DNA of 64,000 nt from Pelomonas saccharophila_A (lineage in GTDB: Bacteria; Pseudomonadota; Gammaproteobacteria; Burkholderiales; Burkholderiaceae_C), in NCBI RefSeq assembly GCF_031458095.1, contig NZ_JAVDXU010000001.1, positions 2,108,001 through 2,172,000 of the forward strand. Direction: 5' to 3'. A program made the position numbers and the translations under genes. The notes beneath the pieces are model-generated. The model did no database searches and was not told the origin of the DNA. It worked only from the letters and a program-made list of their open reading frames with translations. Shown piece after piece: positions 16,547 to 26,632 of the stretch. The first letter of the stretch is position 1. Each line of letters opens with the position of its first letter.

Positions 16547-19500
16547 CACCAGGTGTCCACGAAGCGGTGGTTGGGCAAGGGCCGGATGATCGCCGAGGCC
16601 AGGCCGCGGGCCAGCCAGCCTCGGGTCTCGGCGGGGTCGATCACCGCGTCGATCTCCAGCGTCGCCGCCAGGTTCAGCGCCTCGCCATTGCTGTACTGCT
16701 GAGCCACCAGGCGCTGGAACAAGGCCTCGCGCTGCGGCCCCGCCGGCAGCGCCTCCAGCTCCTTGCGATAGCCCAGCCTCACCGCGCCCTCCAGGCCCAT
16801 GGCACCGAACTCGCCGGTCGGCCAGGCAACGGTGAACACCGGCCGATGCAGGCCGCCCGCCGCCAGCGCCATGGCACCCAGGCCATAGCTCTTGCGCAGC
16901 ACGACGGCGAAGAAGGGCACGCGCAAAGCGCCGGCCGTGACGAAGAGGCGGCTGACATGGCGCACCTGGGCCTGCGCCTCGATGTCGGGGCCGACCATGA
17001 AGCCCGGCGTGTCGATGAGGCTGACGATGGGCAGGCCATGGGCATTGCACAGCTGCATGAAGCGGGCCGCCTTGTCGGCCGCGTCGGCATCGATGGCGCC
17101 ACCCAGATGCAGCGGGTTGCTGGCCAGCACGCCGACCGGCCGGCCCTCGATGCGGGCCAGGGCCGTGTGGATGCCGGCACCAAAACCGCTGCGCAACACA
17201 AGCACGCTGGCGGCGTCGAAAAGAGCCGGCAGGGCCGCGCGGCTGTCGTAGACACGCAGGCGGTTCTCGGGCACGACGGATCGCAGCGCACGCGTGTCGG
17301 GTGCCGTCCACTGCGGCATGCGGCCCTGGAAGAAGGACAGATAGTGCCTGGCGGCCGCCACCGCCGCGGCCTCGTCATCCACCAGCAAGTCGATGACGCC
17401 ATTCCCATGCTGGACGCTTGCCGGGCCGATCTGCTCGGCCTTGAACACCCCCAGGCCGCCCCCCTCCACCATGGCCGGGCCGCCCATGCCGATATTGCTG
17501 GCCCGCGTGGCGATGATGACGTCGCTGCAGCCCAGCAGGGCCGCATTGCCGGCAAAGCAGCGTCCGGCCGCAATCCCCACGACGGGCACCTGACCGGACA
17601 GCGCGGCGTGGCTGGCAAAAGTCGGCACATGCAGGCCGGCGACGACGGGCACGTCGGTGTCGCCCGGCCGGCCGCCGCCACCCTCGGCAAACAGCACCAG
17701 CGGCAGTTTCTGCTCGGCCGCAATACCCAGCATGCGGTCGGTCTTGGCGTGGTTGCGCGCGCCTTGCGTGCCGGCCAGCACCGTCGCGTCATAGGCCATG
17801 ACGACGGTGCGCGACTGCTCCTCGCCGAAGTCGCCGCCATTGACCGCACCGATGCCGGTCACGATGCCGTCGGCCGGCGTGTTGGCGATCAGGTCCTCGG
17901 GCGTGCGGCGGCGCGACTGGGCGGCGACGGCCAGAGCGCCGTACTCGATGAAGGAGCCGGCGTCGCAGAGATCGGCGATGTTCTCGCGCGCGCTGCGCAG
18001 GCCCTGGGCATGGCGCCTGGCCATGGCCTCGGGGCGGGCGGCGTCGGCCGTGAAGGCGCTGCGCTCGATGAGGCGCTGCAGGTCGGGGCGGATGCCGTCG
18101 GGGTCGAGCGCCTGGGCTCGGCTGGCAGTCGCGCGAGCCTGGTTCGCGGGCTCCAGCGTCAGCAGCAACTGGCCAGCATCGACAAATTGCCCGGGCGCAA
18201 CGGCCAGCGCGGCGACGCGGCCGTCCCGGGGTGCGGCGAGCACATGCTCCATCTTCATCGCCTCGAGCACCGCCAACTCGGTGCCGGCCGCGACCACGTC
18301 GCCAGCGGCCACGCTGAACTGCAACAGCCGGCCCGCGGTCGGCGCGCGCAGCTGCTGGGGGTCTGCCTCGACGATTGACGGCAGCAGTTCGGTCAGATGC
18401 TCTTCCAGCCAGCCCGTATGCAGTTCGGCCGGTTCCAGCCTTCCGGCCAGGCGGCGCAGCAGGCCGACATTGGTGGTGACGCCCTCGATGCGGGTCTCGG
18501 CCAGCGCGCGCTGCGAGCGCCGCAGCGCGTCCTCGAAGCGCGCACCGCGCACAACCAGCTTGGCCAGCAAGCTGTCGTAATGCGGCGAGGGCGCCATGCC
18601 GGCCAGGCCATGCGTGTCGACGCGCACGCCGGGGCCCGCGGGCAGGTCAAATCGATCGAGCCGCCAGCCGCCCGCCTCGCCATTGATGCGCCACTGGATG
18701 GCGAACCCCTGCTCGGTGGGCGGTTTATCCAGGCCCAGATCGGCCAGACGACGGCCGGCGGCCACCTCGATCTGCAGCTGCACCAGATCCAGCCCCGTCA
18801 CCTCTTCGGTGACGGTGTGTTCGACCTGCAGCCGCGGGTTGGTCTCGATGAAGACAAAGTCGCCGCGGGCCGCATCGACAAGGAACTCGAAGGTGCCCAG
18901 GCCCCGATAGCCCACGGCCTTGGCCATGCGCAGCGCCGCGTCGACCAGGCGGCCGCGCAGGGCTTCGTCCAGCACCGGGCTGGGCGCCATCTCGACCAGC
19001 TTCTGGAAGCGCCGCTGCAGCGTGCAGTCGCGCTCGCCGAGGGCGATAACTTCCTGTCCGTCGCCAATCACCTGCACCTCGATGTGCCGCGCCCCGCGCA
19101 TCAGGCGTTCGACATAAAGGCCGCCGACACCAAAAGCCGATTGCGCCTCGGAGCGGCAGCGCTCGAAGGCCGCAGGCAGTTCATCCACGCTCAGCACGGC
19201 GCGCATGCCGCGCCCCCCCACCGCCGCCGATCGCCTTGAGCATCAGGGCGCCATGCTCGGCGAGGAAGGTCCGGGCTTCGTCCAGGGTGACGGCGCCAGG
19301 GCTGCCGGAAAGCACAGGCACGCCGCATTCCTCGGCCAGTGTTCTGGCACGGGCCTTGTCGCCAAAGAGTTCGAGTTGCTCCGGTGTCGCGCCGATGAAT
19401 GTCAGACCCGCCGCGGCGCAGGCGCGCGCGAAGTCGGCGCGCTCGCTGAGAAAGCCGTAGCCGGGGTGGACGGCGTCGCACCCTGAGCGCCTGGCAATCG

Positions 19501-19696
19501 CAACCAGGCCGTCGACATCGAGATAGGCCGCCGGCCCGCTGCCCGGCAGCGCAACGACCTCGTCAGCCATTGATGCCGGCGCGTCATCTGCCGCATGCAC
19601 GGCGACGCCGGCAATGCCCAGGTCGCGCAAGGCGCGAAGCACGCGCAGCAAGACCTCCCCGCGGTTGGCGACGAAAACTTTCGTAAAGGCAGGCAT
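16546..19696 (-). pseudogene. Single-chain biotin-dependent acyl-CoA carboxylase, interrupted by a frameshift
   Basis: Two overlapping frames together encode an approximately 1,049-residue carboxylase. The first (start ATG 19696) holds the biotin carboxylase N-terminus (VFVANRGEVLLRVLR, HPGYGFLSERADFA) and runs into LMLKAIGGGG. The second, from 19221, continues with RGMRAV, the ATP-grasp core (FIETNPRLQVEHTVTE), a biotinyl domain (LEAMKMEH, lysine codon at 18253-18255) and a full carboxyltransferase (FGEEQSRTVVMAYD, AEGGGGRPGDTDV, DTPGFMVGPDIEAQ). The break is in a G7 run (C7 at 19213-19219 on the plus strand), where six G would restore the frame. Everything else looks intact, so it is either a recent mutation, phase variation or a homopolymer error. 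The acyl-CoA substrate is unknown. Confidence 0.8.
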
Positions 19697-19807
19697 ATGA
19701 ATGCAGAAGCCAGGGCCGCTGCATCCTATGCGGCGCGCTGACGAGGCCCTGTCCGCGGGATGACACCCAGGCGAAACCTCGCTTCGCGCCTGGACAATCC
19801 CGCCCCC

Positions 19808-21268
19808 ATGAGCCGACTCCAACAACTCCAGGCACGCATTCCCGAAGGGTCCGCGGTGCTGTTCCTGATCCAGGTGTTCTCGACCCTGGGCTTCGCCGTC
19901 CTGCAGTTCACGCTGACGCTGTACACCACCCGCCATCACGGCTTCACGAGCGAGCAGGCTGCCCTGGTCACCGGCGTGTTCGGCGCCTTCAACTACGGCC
20001 TGCATCTGTTCGGCGGCTACCTGGGCGGCCGCTTCTTGAGCAACCGCAATCTGTTCGTCGGCGGCATGCTGTTGCAGGTGCTGGGTTGCGCCACCGTCGC
20101 TGGCGGCAGCCTGGAAGGGCTCTACTGGGGCATGGCCCTGTTCCTGACCGGCTGCGGCCTGAACGTGACCTGCGTGAACATGATGCTGACGCAGCGTTTC
20201 AAGCCCGAGGACAACCGCCGAGAGGCCGCCTTCCTGTGGAACTACGCCGGCATGAATGTCGGCTTCTTCATCGGCTTCACGGTGTCGGGCGTGTTCCAGC
20301 TCAGCGAGGACTACGCCTCGCTGTTCTGGTTCGCGACGCTGGGCAATGCCGGCGCCATCGTCGTGGCGCTGATCTTCTGGCGCACCCTGGCCGACCGCAG
20401 CACGCCCCTGGCCCAGCGCCGCGGTGTCGACTTCTGGGGCCGCTTCGCCATCGGCTGCGCCGTCCTGGTCGGCCTGGTGCCCGTGCTGGTGTGGCTGCTG
20501 AAGAAGCCCGGCGACACCTCCATCGGCATGAAGGCTTTCTGCGCCGTCGTCGCCGTCGTGCTGATCGTCATGACGCTGCGCCATCCGGTGAAGGCCGAGA
20601 AGCAGCGCATGCAGGCCTATCTGGTGTTGACGGCGGGCTCGCTGGTGTTCTGGTCGCTCTACCAGATGGCGCCCAACGGCCTGCAGCTCTATGCGGTGGG
20701 CAATGTGCTGATGAATGTCTGGGGCGTACCGGTGGCGCCGCAATGGGTGCAGAACATCAACGCCTTCTCCATCGCCATCGGCGGGCCGCTGCTGGCCTGG
20801 CTGTTCGCCCGCTGGCGCGAGCGCGGCTGGCCGGTGGACATCCCGATGCAGTTTTCCGCCTCGCTGGTGCTGATGGGCCTGGGCTTCATCGTGCTGCCCA
20901 TCGGCATCCATTTCGCCGACGGCTCGGGCAAGTCGGACTTCTTCTGGCTCTTCCTCAGCTATGTGCTGCAGTCGGTCGGCGAGCTGCTGATCTCGCCCAT
21001 CGGCTACGCCATGATCGGCCGCCTGGCACCCAAGCAGTACCAGGGCATCATGATGGGCAGCTGGATGCTGGTAACGGGCCTGGCGTCACTGTTTGCCGGC
21101 GACTTCTCGGGCGTGGTGTCCCAGCCGGTGGACGGCTCGCCGTTGACGACCAATCCGCAGTATTCGGCGCTGTTCACGCAGTTGGCCGTCGGCAGCCTGG
21201 TCACCGGGGCCGTGCTGTTCGCACTGCGCCCCTGGCTGAGGAAGCTGATCGACGGCGAGCGCGCCTGA
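19808..21268 (+). CDS. POT/PTR-family peptide transporter, atypical
   Basis: A 486-residue protein of about 12-14 membrane helices. Identification rests on the second half, notably VLQSVGELLISPIGYAMIG followed by LAPKQYQGIMMGSWML, typical of proton-coupled oligopeptide transporters. In the first helix the ExxERFxYY proton-coupling motif is absent; the aligned stretch is IQVFSTLGFAVLQFTLTLYT. It may therefore couple transport differently or carry an unusual peptide. ATG at 19808 is chosen; a start at 19760 would add a non-hydrophobic leader. It ends six bases from the convergent TonB receptor stop. Given the cyanophycin genes beside it, import of beta-Asp-Arg or related dipeptides is a sensible inference. 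Confidence 0.8.
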   Translation: MSRLQQLQARIPEGSAVLFLIQVFSTLGFAVLQFTLTLYTTRHHGFTSEQAALVTGVFGAFNYGLHLFGGYLGGRFLSNRNLFVGGMLLQVLGCATVAGGSLEGLYWGMALFLTGCGLNVTCVNMMLTQRFKPEDNRREAAFLWNYAGMNVGFFIGFTVSGVFQLSEDYASLFWFATLGNAGAIVVALIFWRTLADRSTPLAQRRGVDFWGRFAIGCAVLVGLVPVLVWLLKKPGDTSIGMKAFCAVVAVVLIVMTLRHPVKAEKQRMQAYLVLTAGSLVFWSLYQMAPNGLQLYAVGNVLMNVWGVPVAPQWVQNINAFSIAIGGPLLAWLFARWRERGWPVDIPMQFSASLVLMGLGFIVLPIGIHFADGSGKSDFFWLFLSYVLQSVGELLISPIGYAMIGRLAPKQYQGIMMGSWMLVTGLASLFAGDFSGVVSQPVDGSPLTTNPQYSALFTQLAVGSLVTGAVLFALRPWLRKLIDGERA

Positions 21269-21274
21269 CCCCCG

Positions 21275-24046
21275 TCAGCGCAGCTGATAGCTCAGGCTGA
21301 CAAAGTAGCTGCGGCCGCGCGGATCGCCATAGGTCGGGTCCCAGGTCACCTGGAAGTAGCGCGACTGGTTGGTGAAGGGCGGCGCCGTGTCGGCCACGTT
21401 CAGCACGCCGCCGCGCAGGCGCAGTTCGGGCGTGATGCGGTAGCTGGCCGTCAGGTCCCACAGCGAGTAGGCCTTGACATCGCGGTCGTTCCACTCGGGA
21501 GCGGCCAGGCCGGGCGTGTTCTGGTCGCGATAGCCGGACAGGTAGTTGTTGGCCACCGTCAGGCCGAAGGGGCCCATGTCCCAGTCCACGTTGAGCTTGT
21601 GGCGCCAGCGCTGCACGGCCTTGTCGTCACGGAAGCGCGCCAGGCCGCTGACCATGGGAGAGCGCGGATCGGTGTTGAACTTGTATTCGGTGATCAAAGT
21701 GCCCGCCAAGCTGGCGCCGAAGCGGCCGTAGGCGCTGTTCTCGCCGCGCCAGGCCAGCGAGACGTCCAGGCCCGAGGTGCTGAGCTTGCCGCGGTTTTCC
21801 TTCTTCACGGTGACCGTGTCGACGAAACCGTCGGAGAAGCGCCTCACGATGGTCGGGTCGTTGTAGTAGACCGGGTTGGTGAAGATGGTCTCCTCGCCGA
21901 TCTCCGAGATGATGTCGGTCTTGCGGATGGCCCAGTAATCGACGCTGCCGTTCCAGCTGCGCGAGGGTTCGAACACGATGCCGAGGTTGTACTGTTTGGA
22001 CTTCTCAGGCTGCAGCGCCGGGTTGGAATAGCGGTCCACCGCCATCTGCGCCACTTCGCCGGAGATCGGGTCGCGCACGAAGCTGGCGGTGATGCCGGAG
22101 CGCAGCGGGCGGAACAGCTCGGACACCGTCGGCGCACGGAAGCCCGTGCCGTAGGAGGCCCGCGCCAGCAGCGCACGGTCGGGGCGGAAGCTGATGCCGA
22201 CCTTGGGGTTGGTGGTGTTCAGCTTGGGCGAGGTGGTGCTGGTGGCGGCGTCGTAGATGCCGTCGTAGCGGTCGTGGCGGATGGCGAACTGGCCTTCCCA
22301 CTGCTTGGTGAAGGGCGCGCTCAGTTCGGCGAAGGCGCCCATCACGTCGCGGTGGTGGTCGGTGTCGGCCAGCAGCGGGCCGGAGCTGGAGCGGTCGTTG
22401 TTGACGTCGTTGCTCTTCAGCGCGTCGGTGGCGCGGAACTGCAGCTTCTCGCGGCGCAGCTCGGCGCCCAGGGCCAGCATCAGGTCGCCACCGCCCAGCG
22501 CGGCCAGCGCCCGGGTCAGCTTGCCGTCCAGGCTGGTGCTGCTGCCCTCGGCGATGCGCGCGGCGCCGTCGATGCGGATGGAGTTCATGAAGGCGCGGCC
22601 GGCGCTCGGGTCAGCGGCGCGAACGAAGGGGTTGTACTGGCCGGCCTTCAGGCCAGCTTCCAGCTTGCTCAGCGACACCCAGCCGTCCAGGTCGGTGTCG
22701 GTGGCCTTGTTGACGCTGTAGTTCAGCGCGGTGTCGTAGTCCCACTCGCCGAAGCGGCCCACGGCACCGGCGACGACGCGGGTGGCCTGGCTCTCCACGC
22801 GGCTGACGCGCTTGCCGGCGTCTTCCAGACGGAAGCGGAAGTCCACCGGGCCGGCGACGCCTGTGACGGCCTGCAGCGAGGCCGGCAGCGTGATGCCGGA
22901 GGCCGTGCGGAAGCGCGCCGTGGCCGGCGAGGCGGCGTAGTCGGTGTCGGTCTTGGCGAACAGCGCCTCGATGAAGAGCTGGTGGTCCTCGGCCACCTGG
23001 AAGGTGGCGCGGCCGATGACGCTGGCCTTGTCAGACTTGGGGTAGATCTCCGAGCCGGCCACGTAGTCGTAGGAGCAGCCCTCGCGGCCGCCCAGGCCCA
23101 GGGGCTGCACCGAGTTCGGGTTGATGCCGCCGGTGCAGGAGGATTTGCCGAAGTTCACGCGGCGCGAGCCGGAGTTGACGCCGCCCGGGTTCCAGGTGCC
23201 GTTGGCGTTGGAACCCTTCAGCGCCGTGTTGGGGTTGGCCAGCACGAAGGCGTTCAGCGCGGCGAGCTGCGCCGAGCTCAGGTCCACGTTGGCCGGAAAG
23301 CTGTTGCTGGAGGTCTGCGGCGGCAGGCGGGTGGGCAGGCTGTATTCCTGGATGAAGCCGCGCTGGCTGGCGTCCAGCGCGTCGAGCTTCTGCACGTCCA
23401 GCGCGGCGAACACGTTGAAGCGGTCCTTGCTCAGGTCGCCGAAGCCGCCGGAGGCGCTGAAGCTCGTCTTGCCGGCGCCGCCTTCCTGGGTGCGCAGGGC
23501 GTAGGCCGTCACGTCGGCGCCCACATAGTCCTTGCGGGTGATGAAGTTGATGACGCCCCCCATGGCGTCGGTGCCGTAGATGGCGGAAGCGCCGTCCTTC
23601 AGCACTTCCACGCGCTGGATCGCACCCGCGGGGATGTTGTTCAGGTCGACGCCGGCGTTGTCGCCCGGAGAGGCGAAATTGGCCAGGCGGCGACCGTTGA
23701 GCAGCACCAGCGTGCTGGACACGCCCAGGCCGCGCAGGTTGGCGCCATTGAAACCGCGCTGGGCACCGGACTGGTCGGAGATGGACGCGCCGTCGGTCAG
23801 GCCGCCGACGTTGGAAGTGATCTTCTGCAGCAGCTCGGCCGCTGTCGTCACGCCGGCCTTGTCGATGTCGCCGCGCTTGATGATGTCGACGGGCAGTACG
23901 GCCTCCCCGTCGATGCGCTTGATGCTGGAGCCGGTGATCTCGACGCGTTCGAGTTTCTGTTCCTGCTGTTGTGCTTGGGCATGCAGCGCGACGGCGCAAA
24001 GCAGGGCGGCATGGGCCAGCGGGTGCCGGGTGAAGGAGCGGGTCAT
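21275..24046 (-). CDS. TonB-dependent outer-membrane receptor
   Basis: A 923-residue receptor with a signal peptide cleaved after about residue 25 (ALHAQAQ). The plug domain has TTAAELLQKITSNVGGL, GANLRGLGVSSTLVLLNGRR and VEVLKDGASAIYGTDAMGG, followed by a long beta-barrel with the PEKSKQYNLGIVFEP segment. The plug variant resembles receptors for peptides and plant polymers rather than siderophore receptors. It is divergent from the first cyanophycinase gene, sharing a 239-bp intergenic region with ArgR-type repeats. This makes it a candidate outer-membrane importer for cyanophycin fragments. Ligand specificity is inferred from position only. Confidence 0.9.
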   Translation of the reverse strand: MTRSFTRHPLAHAALLCAVALHAQAQQQEQKLERVEITGSSIKRIDGEAVLPVDIIKRGDIDKAGVTTAAELLQKITSNVGGLTDGASISDQSGAQRGFNGANLRGLGVSSTLVLLNGRRLANFASPGDNAGVDLNNIPAGAIQRVEVLKDGASAIYGTDAMGGVINFITRKDYVGADVTAYALRTQEGGAGKTSFSASGGFGDLSKDRFNVFAALDVQKLDALDASQRGFIQEYSLPTRLPPQTSSNSFPANVDLSSAQLAALNAFVLANPNTALKGSNANGTWNPGGVNSGSRRVNFGKSSCTGGINPNSVQPLGLGGREGCSYDYVAGSEIYPKSDKASVIGRATFQVAEDHQLFIEALFAKTDTDYAASPATARFRTASGITLPASLQAVTGVAGPVDFRFRLEDAGKRVSRVESQATRVVAGAVGRFGEWDYDTALNYSVNKATDTDLDGWVSLSKLEAGLKAGQYNPFVRAADPSAGRAFMNSIRIDGAARIAEGSSTSLDGKLTRALAALGGGDLMLALGAELRREKLQFRATDALKSNDVNNDRSSSGPLLADTDHHRDVMGAFAELSAPFTKQWEGQFAIRHDRYDGIYDAATSTTSPKLNTTNPKVGISFRPDRALLARASYGTGFRAPTVSELFRPLRSGITASFVRDPISGEVAQMAVDRYSNPALQPEKSKQYNLGIVFEPSRSWNGSVDYWAIRKTDIISEIGEETIFTNPVYYNDPTIVRRFSDGFVDTVTVKKENRGKLSTSGLDVSLAWRGENSAYGRFGASLAGTLITEYKFNTDPRSPMVSGLARFRDDKAVQRWRHKLNVDWDMGPFGLTVANNYLSGYRDQNTPGLAAPEWNDRDVKAYSLWDLTASYRITPELRLRGGVLNVADTAPPFTNQSRYFQVTWDPTYGDPRGRSYFVSLSYQLR

Positions 24047-24133
24047 GAAGGCCTCGTTTTGAATGGGTGGGAGCGAATGCCATTCAGGTTAGGGATGCGG
24101 CTCATGAGTTGCCTATGGGGTTTCGGTGCAGCG

Positions 24134-24169
24134 GTCGCTTGCACGCAAATGCGCGTCGCTTCTCGGCAA
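24134..24169 (+). promoter_or_regulatory. Putative ArgR-type operator (two half-sites, 21-bp direct repeat)
   Basis: GTCGC-N8-AA occurs at 24134-24148 and again at 24155-24169, exactly 21 bases apart, on the strand of the cyanophycinase gene. The AraC-type ArgR of Pseudomonas is known to bind tandem half-sites of the form TGTCGC-N8-AA-N5, a 21-base unit. The sites lie between the divergent TonB receptor and cyanophycinase genes, and an AraC-type regulator is encoded four genes downstream. Binding here is inferred. Confidence 0.6.
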
Positions 24170-24285
24170 ACGCGGCTGGCGAGGCCGCAACAGCGCTTGC
24201 AGGGATGCGACATGCAATTGCGTTCGCCGCGCAGCTTCGGCCTAACCCGCTGGTTCAGCCACAGCAGCACTGCCAAGATCGGGGC

Positions 24286-25512
24286 ATGAGATTCCTGACC
24301 CGCCTCACCTGGGTGGCGCTGTGGTGCGCCACCACCGCCCATGCCGGCACGGCCATCGTCATTGGTGGCGCCCTGAAGAACGACAACGAGGCCGTCTGGG
24401 CCCGCATCGTCGAAGAAGCCGGCGGCGCCGGCGCGCCCATCGCCGTGTTCGCCACGGCCGCGGCCAACCCCGAGCGCAGCGCCGGCCTCATCGTGGCGGC
24501 GCTGAACCGCCACGGTGCCAATGCCGAGGCCATTCCCGTTGCGCCGCGGCTGAAGGACATCGACCTTCAAGCCAACCTCAACGATCCCAAGCTCATCGCC
24601 AAGGTCGCCGCGTCCAAGGCCGTGTTCTTCTCGGGCGGCGCACAGGAGTTCATCGTCGACACCCTGCAGCCCAAGGGCGAGCCGACGGCCATGCTCAAGG
24701 CCATCTGGCAGGTCTTCGACGGCGGCGGCGTGGTGGCCGGCACCAGTGCGGGCGCGGCCATCATGAGTCGCATGATGTTCCGCGACGCCCAGGACAATAT
24801 GCAGATCCTCAAGGGCCAGTGGCGCGAGGGCCGCGAGTACGACCGCGGCCTGGGCTTTGCCGGCCACGACCTCTTCGTCGACCAGCACTTCCTGAAGCGC
24901 GGCCGCATCGGCCGCATGCTGCCGGCCATGCGCGCCTTTGGCTACACCCTCGGCCTGGGCGTGGAGGAGAACACCGCGGCCATCATCAAGGGCAGCGAGG
25001 TCGAGATCGTCGGCGCGCGCGGCGCCCTGCTGGTGGACCTGTCCGAGGCCACGACCGACGCCAAGCTGCCGGCCTTCAATCTGCGCGGCGCCCTCATCAG
25101 CTACCTGGACCGGGGCGACAGGCACAACCTCAGGACCGGCGTCTCCACGCCCGCCGCGCACAAGCTGCGCGAGCCCAAGATCGACCCGGCGGCAAGCGAC
25201 TACAAGCCCTATCTGCAGAACGACAACTACTTCCTCGACATTCTGGCCGACAACACCATCGTCACCGCCATGGCCCAGCTGCTGGACGGGCGCGCGCCCG
25301 AGGTGCGCGGGCTGGCATACCGCGCCCGACCCCGCCCCAACGACCTGGCCCCCGAGCTCGGCTTCGAGTTCCGCCTCTACAAGGGGCCGGGCCTGGTCGG
25401 CTGGTTCAGCGGCGCCCTGGGCGGCGAGGACTACACCGTGCTGAAGGCCCGCCTGGACGTCATCCCCGTGCGCATGGCCACGCCGCTGTTCACGCCCCTC
25501 GTCCCGAACTGA
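24286..25512 (+). CDS. cphE: Cyanophycinase, secreted (peptidase family S51)
   Basis: A 408-residue protein with a signal peptide (about 1-20, TTAHA-G), then a cyanophycinase domain: GTAIVIGGAL, the FFSGGAQE strand, the nucleophile elbow AGTSAGAAIMS (S154) and VDQHFLKRGRIGRM with the catalytic histidine near H201. Cyanophycinases cut multi-L-arginyl-poly-L-aspartate to beta-Asp-Arg dipeptides. A signal peptide marks it as the extracellular/periplasmic type that attacks external polymer, not the cytoplasmic CphB of storing cells, and no cyanophycin synthetase is seen here. It is first in a tightly packed operon: one base to the dipeptide hydrolase gene. Confidence 0.85.
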   Translation: MRFLTRLTWVALWCATTAHAGTAIVIGGALKNDNEAVWARIVEEAGGAGAPIAVFATAAANPERSAGLIVAALNRHGANAEAIPVAPRLKDIDLQANLNDPKLIAKVAASKAVFFSGGAQEFIVDTLQPKGEPTAMLKAIWQVFDGGGVVAGTSAGAAIMSRMMFRDAQDNMQILKGQWREGREYDRGLGFAGHDLFVDQHFLKRGRIGRMLPAMRAFGYTLGLGVEENTAAIIKGSEVEIVGARGALLVDLSEATTDAKLPAFNLRGALISYLDRGDRHNLRTGVSTPAAHKLREPKIDPAASDYKPYLQNDNYFLDILADNTIVTAMAQLLDGRAPEVRGLAYRARPRPNDLAPELGFEFRLYKGPGLVGWFSGALGGEDYTVLKARLDVIPVRMATPLFTPLVPN

Positions 25513-25513
25513 C

Positions 25514-26632
25514 ATGCGCAGCGTCCACCATGAACTGCCGGCCGCCAGCGCCGGCACGCAGCGCCATGTCCGCAGCCTGCATTTCGGGCGCGGGGAGTCG
25601 GGCCGCAAGGCCTACTGCCAAGCTTCTCTGCATGCCGACGAGGTGCCGCCGATGCTGGTGGCCCAGGCCCTCATCGAGCGGCTGTCGGCACTCGATGCGG
25701 CCGGTGCGATTGCCGGCGAGATCGTCCTTGTGCCCATGGCCAATCCCATCGGCCTGGCGCAAGACGTGCAGGGCACGGCCTTCGGCCGCTTCGACCTCGG
25801 CACGGGCGTCAATTTCAACCGCCAGTTCAAGCACCTGACGGCGGCGTTGATCCCGCTTGTCGAGCCGCGGCTCGGCGCCGATGTCGCGGCCAACACGCAA
25901 ACCATCCGCACGGCCTGCCTTCAATTGCTGAAGGAATGGCGCCCCAACAGCGAAGCCGAGGCCCTGAAGCGCCTGCTGCAGACCCTGGCCATGGACGCCG
26001 ACCTGGTGCTGGACCTGCACTGCGACAACCAGGCCGTCATGCACATCTACACCGGCACGCCGCAGACCGAGGCGCTGCGGCCGCTGGCCGGCTATCTCGG
26101 CGCCCAGGCCCTGCTGTTCAGCGAGGTGTCGGGCGACGACCCCTTTGACGAGTCCATCTCGCGCATCTGGTGGGAGCTGGCCGCGCATTTCGACAGGCGC
26201 TTTCCCATCGAGCGCAACGCCTGCCTGGCCGCGACGGTGGAGCTGCGTGGCGAGACCGAGGTCACGCACGAGCTGGCCGAGCATGACGCCGACGCGCTGC
26301 TGGCCTGGCTGCGCCACCTCGGCCACGTCGACGGCCTCGCGCCGCCACCATCCTCAGGATGCGAGCCCACGCCGCTGGAAGGCGTGGAGCCCATCACCGC
26401 GCCCATGAGCGGCATCGTGGTGTTCAACAAGGCGCCGGGCGACTGGGTGGAGGCGGGCGAATTGGTCGCCGAGGTCATCGACCCGCTGACCGACGCGCGC
26501 ACGCCGCTGCATGCCCGCGCCAGTGGCCGCTGCTTCGCACGCAGCGCTCGCCGCTTCGCCACCCGCGGCATGCGCCTGGCCAAGATTGCCGGCGCCACGC
26601 CCTATCGCTCGGGCAAGTTGCTCTCGCCATGA
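25514..26632 (+). CDS. cphZ: Cyanophycin dipeptide hydrolase (CphZ/AotO type, aspartoacylase-like)
   Basis: A 372-residue zinc hydrolase of the succinylglutamate desuccinylase/aspartoacylase group. Likely zinc ligands are H40 and E43 in HADE and H169 in LDLHCD; NFNRQF at 101-105 matches the substrate-binding Asn-Arg pair, and ATVELRGE supplies the late catalytic glutamate region. CphZ and its Pseudomonas homologue AotO split the beta-Asp-Arg dipeptide released by cyanophycinase into aspartate and arginine. There is no signal peptide, so it acts in the cytoplasm after dipeptide import. It begins one base after the cyanophycinase stop and overlaps the next start (ATGA). A succinylglutamate desuccinylase (AstE) is the main alternative, but position favours CphZ. 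Confidence 0.8.
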   Translation: MRSVHHELPAASAGTQRHVRSLHFGRGESGRKAYCQASLHADEVPPMLVAQALIERLSALDAAGAIAGEIVLVPMANPIGLAQDVQGTAFGRFDLGTGVNFNRQFKHLTAALIPLVEPRLGADVAANTQTIRTACLQLLKEWRPNSEAEALKRLLQTLAMDADLVLDLHCDNQAVMHIYTGTPQTEALRPLAGYLGAQALLFSEVSGDDPFDESISRIWWELAAHFDRRFPIERNACLAATVELRGETEVTHELAEHDADALLAWLRHLGHVDGLAPPPSSGCEPTPLEGVEPITAPMSGIVVFNKAPGDWVEAGELVAEVIDPLTDARTPLHARASGRCFARSARRFATRGMRLAKIAGATPYRSGKLLSP

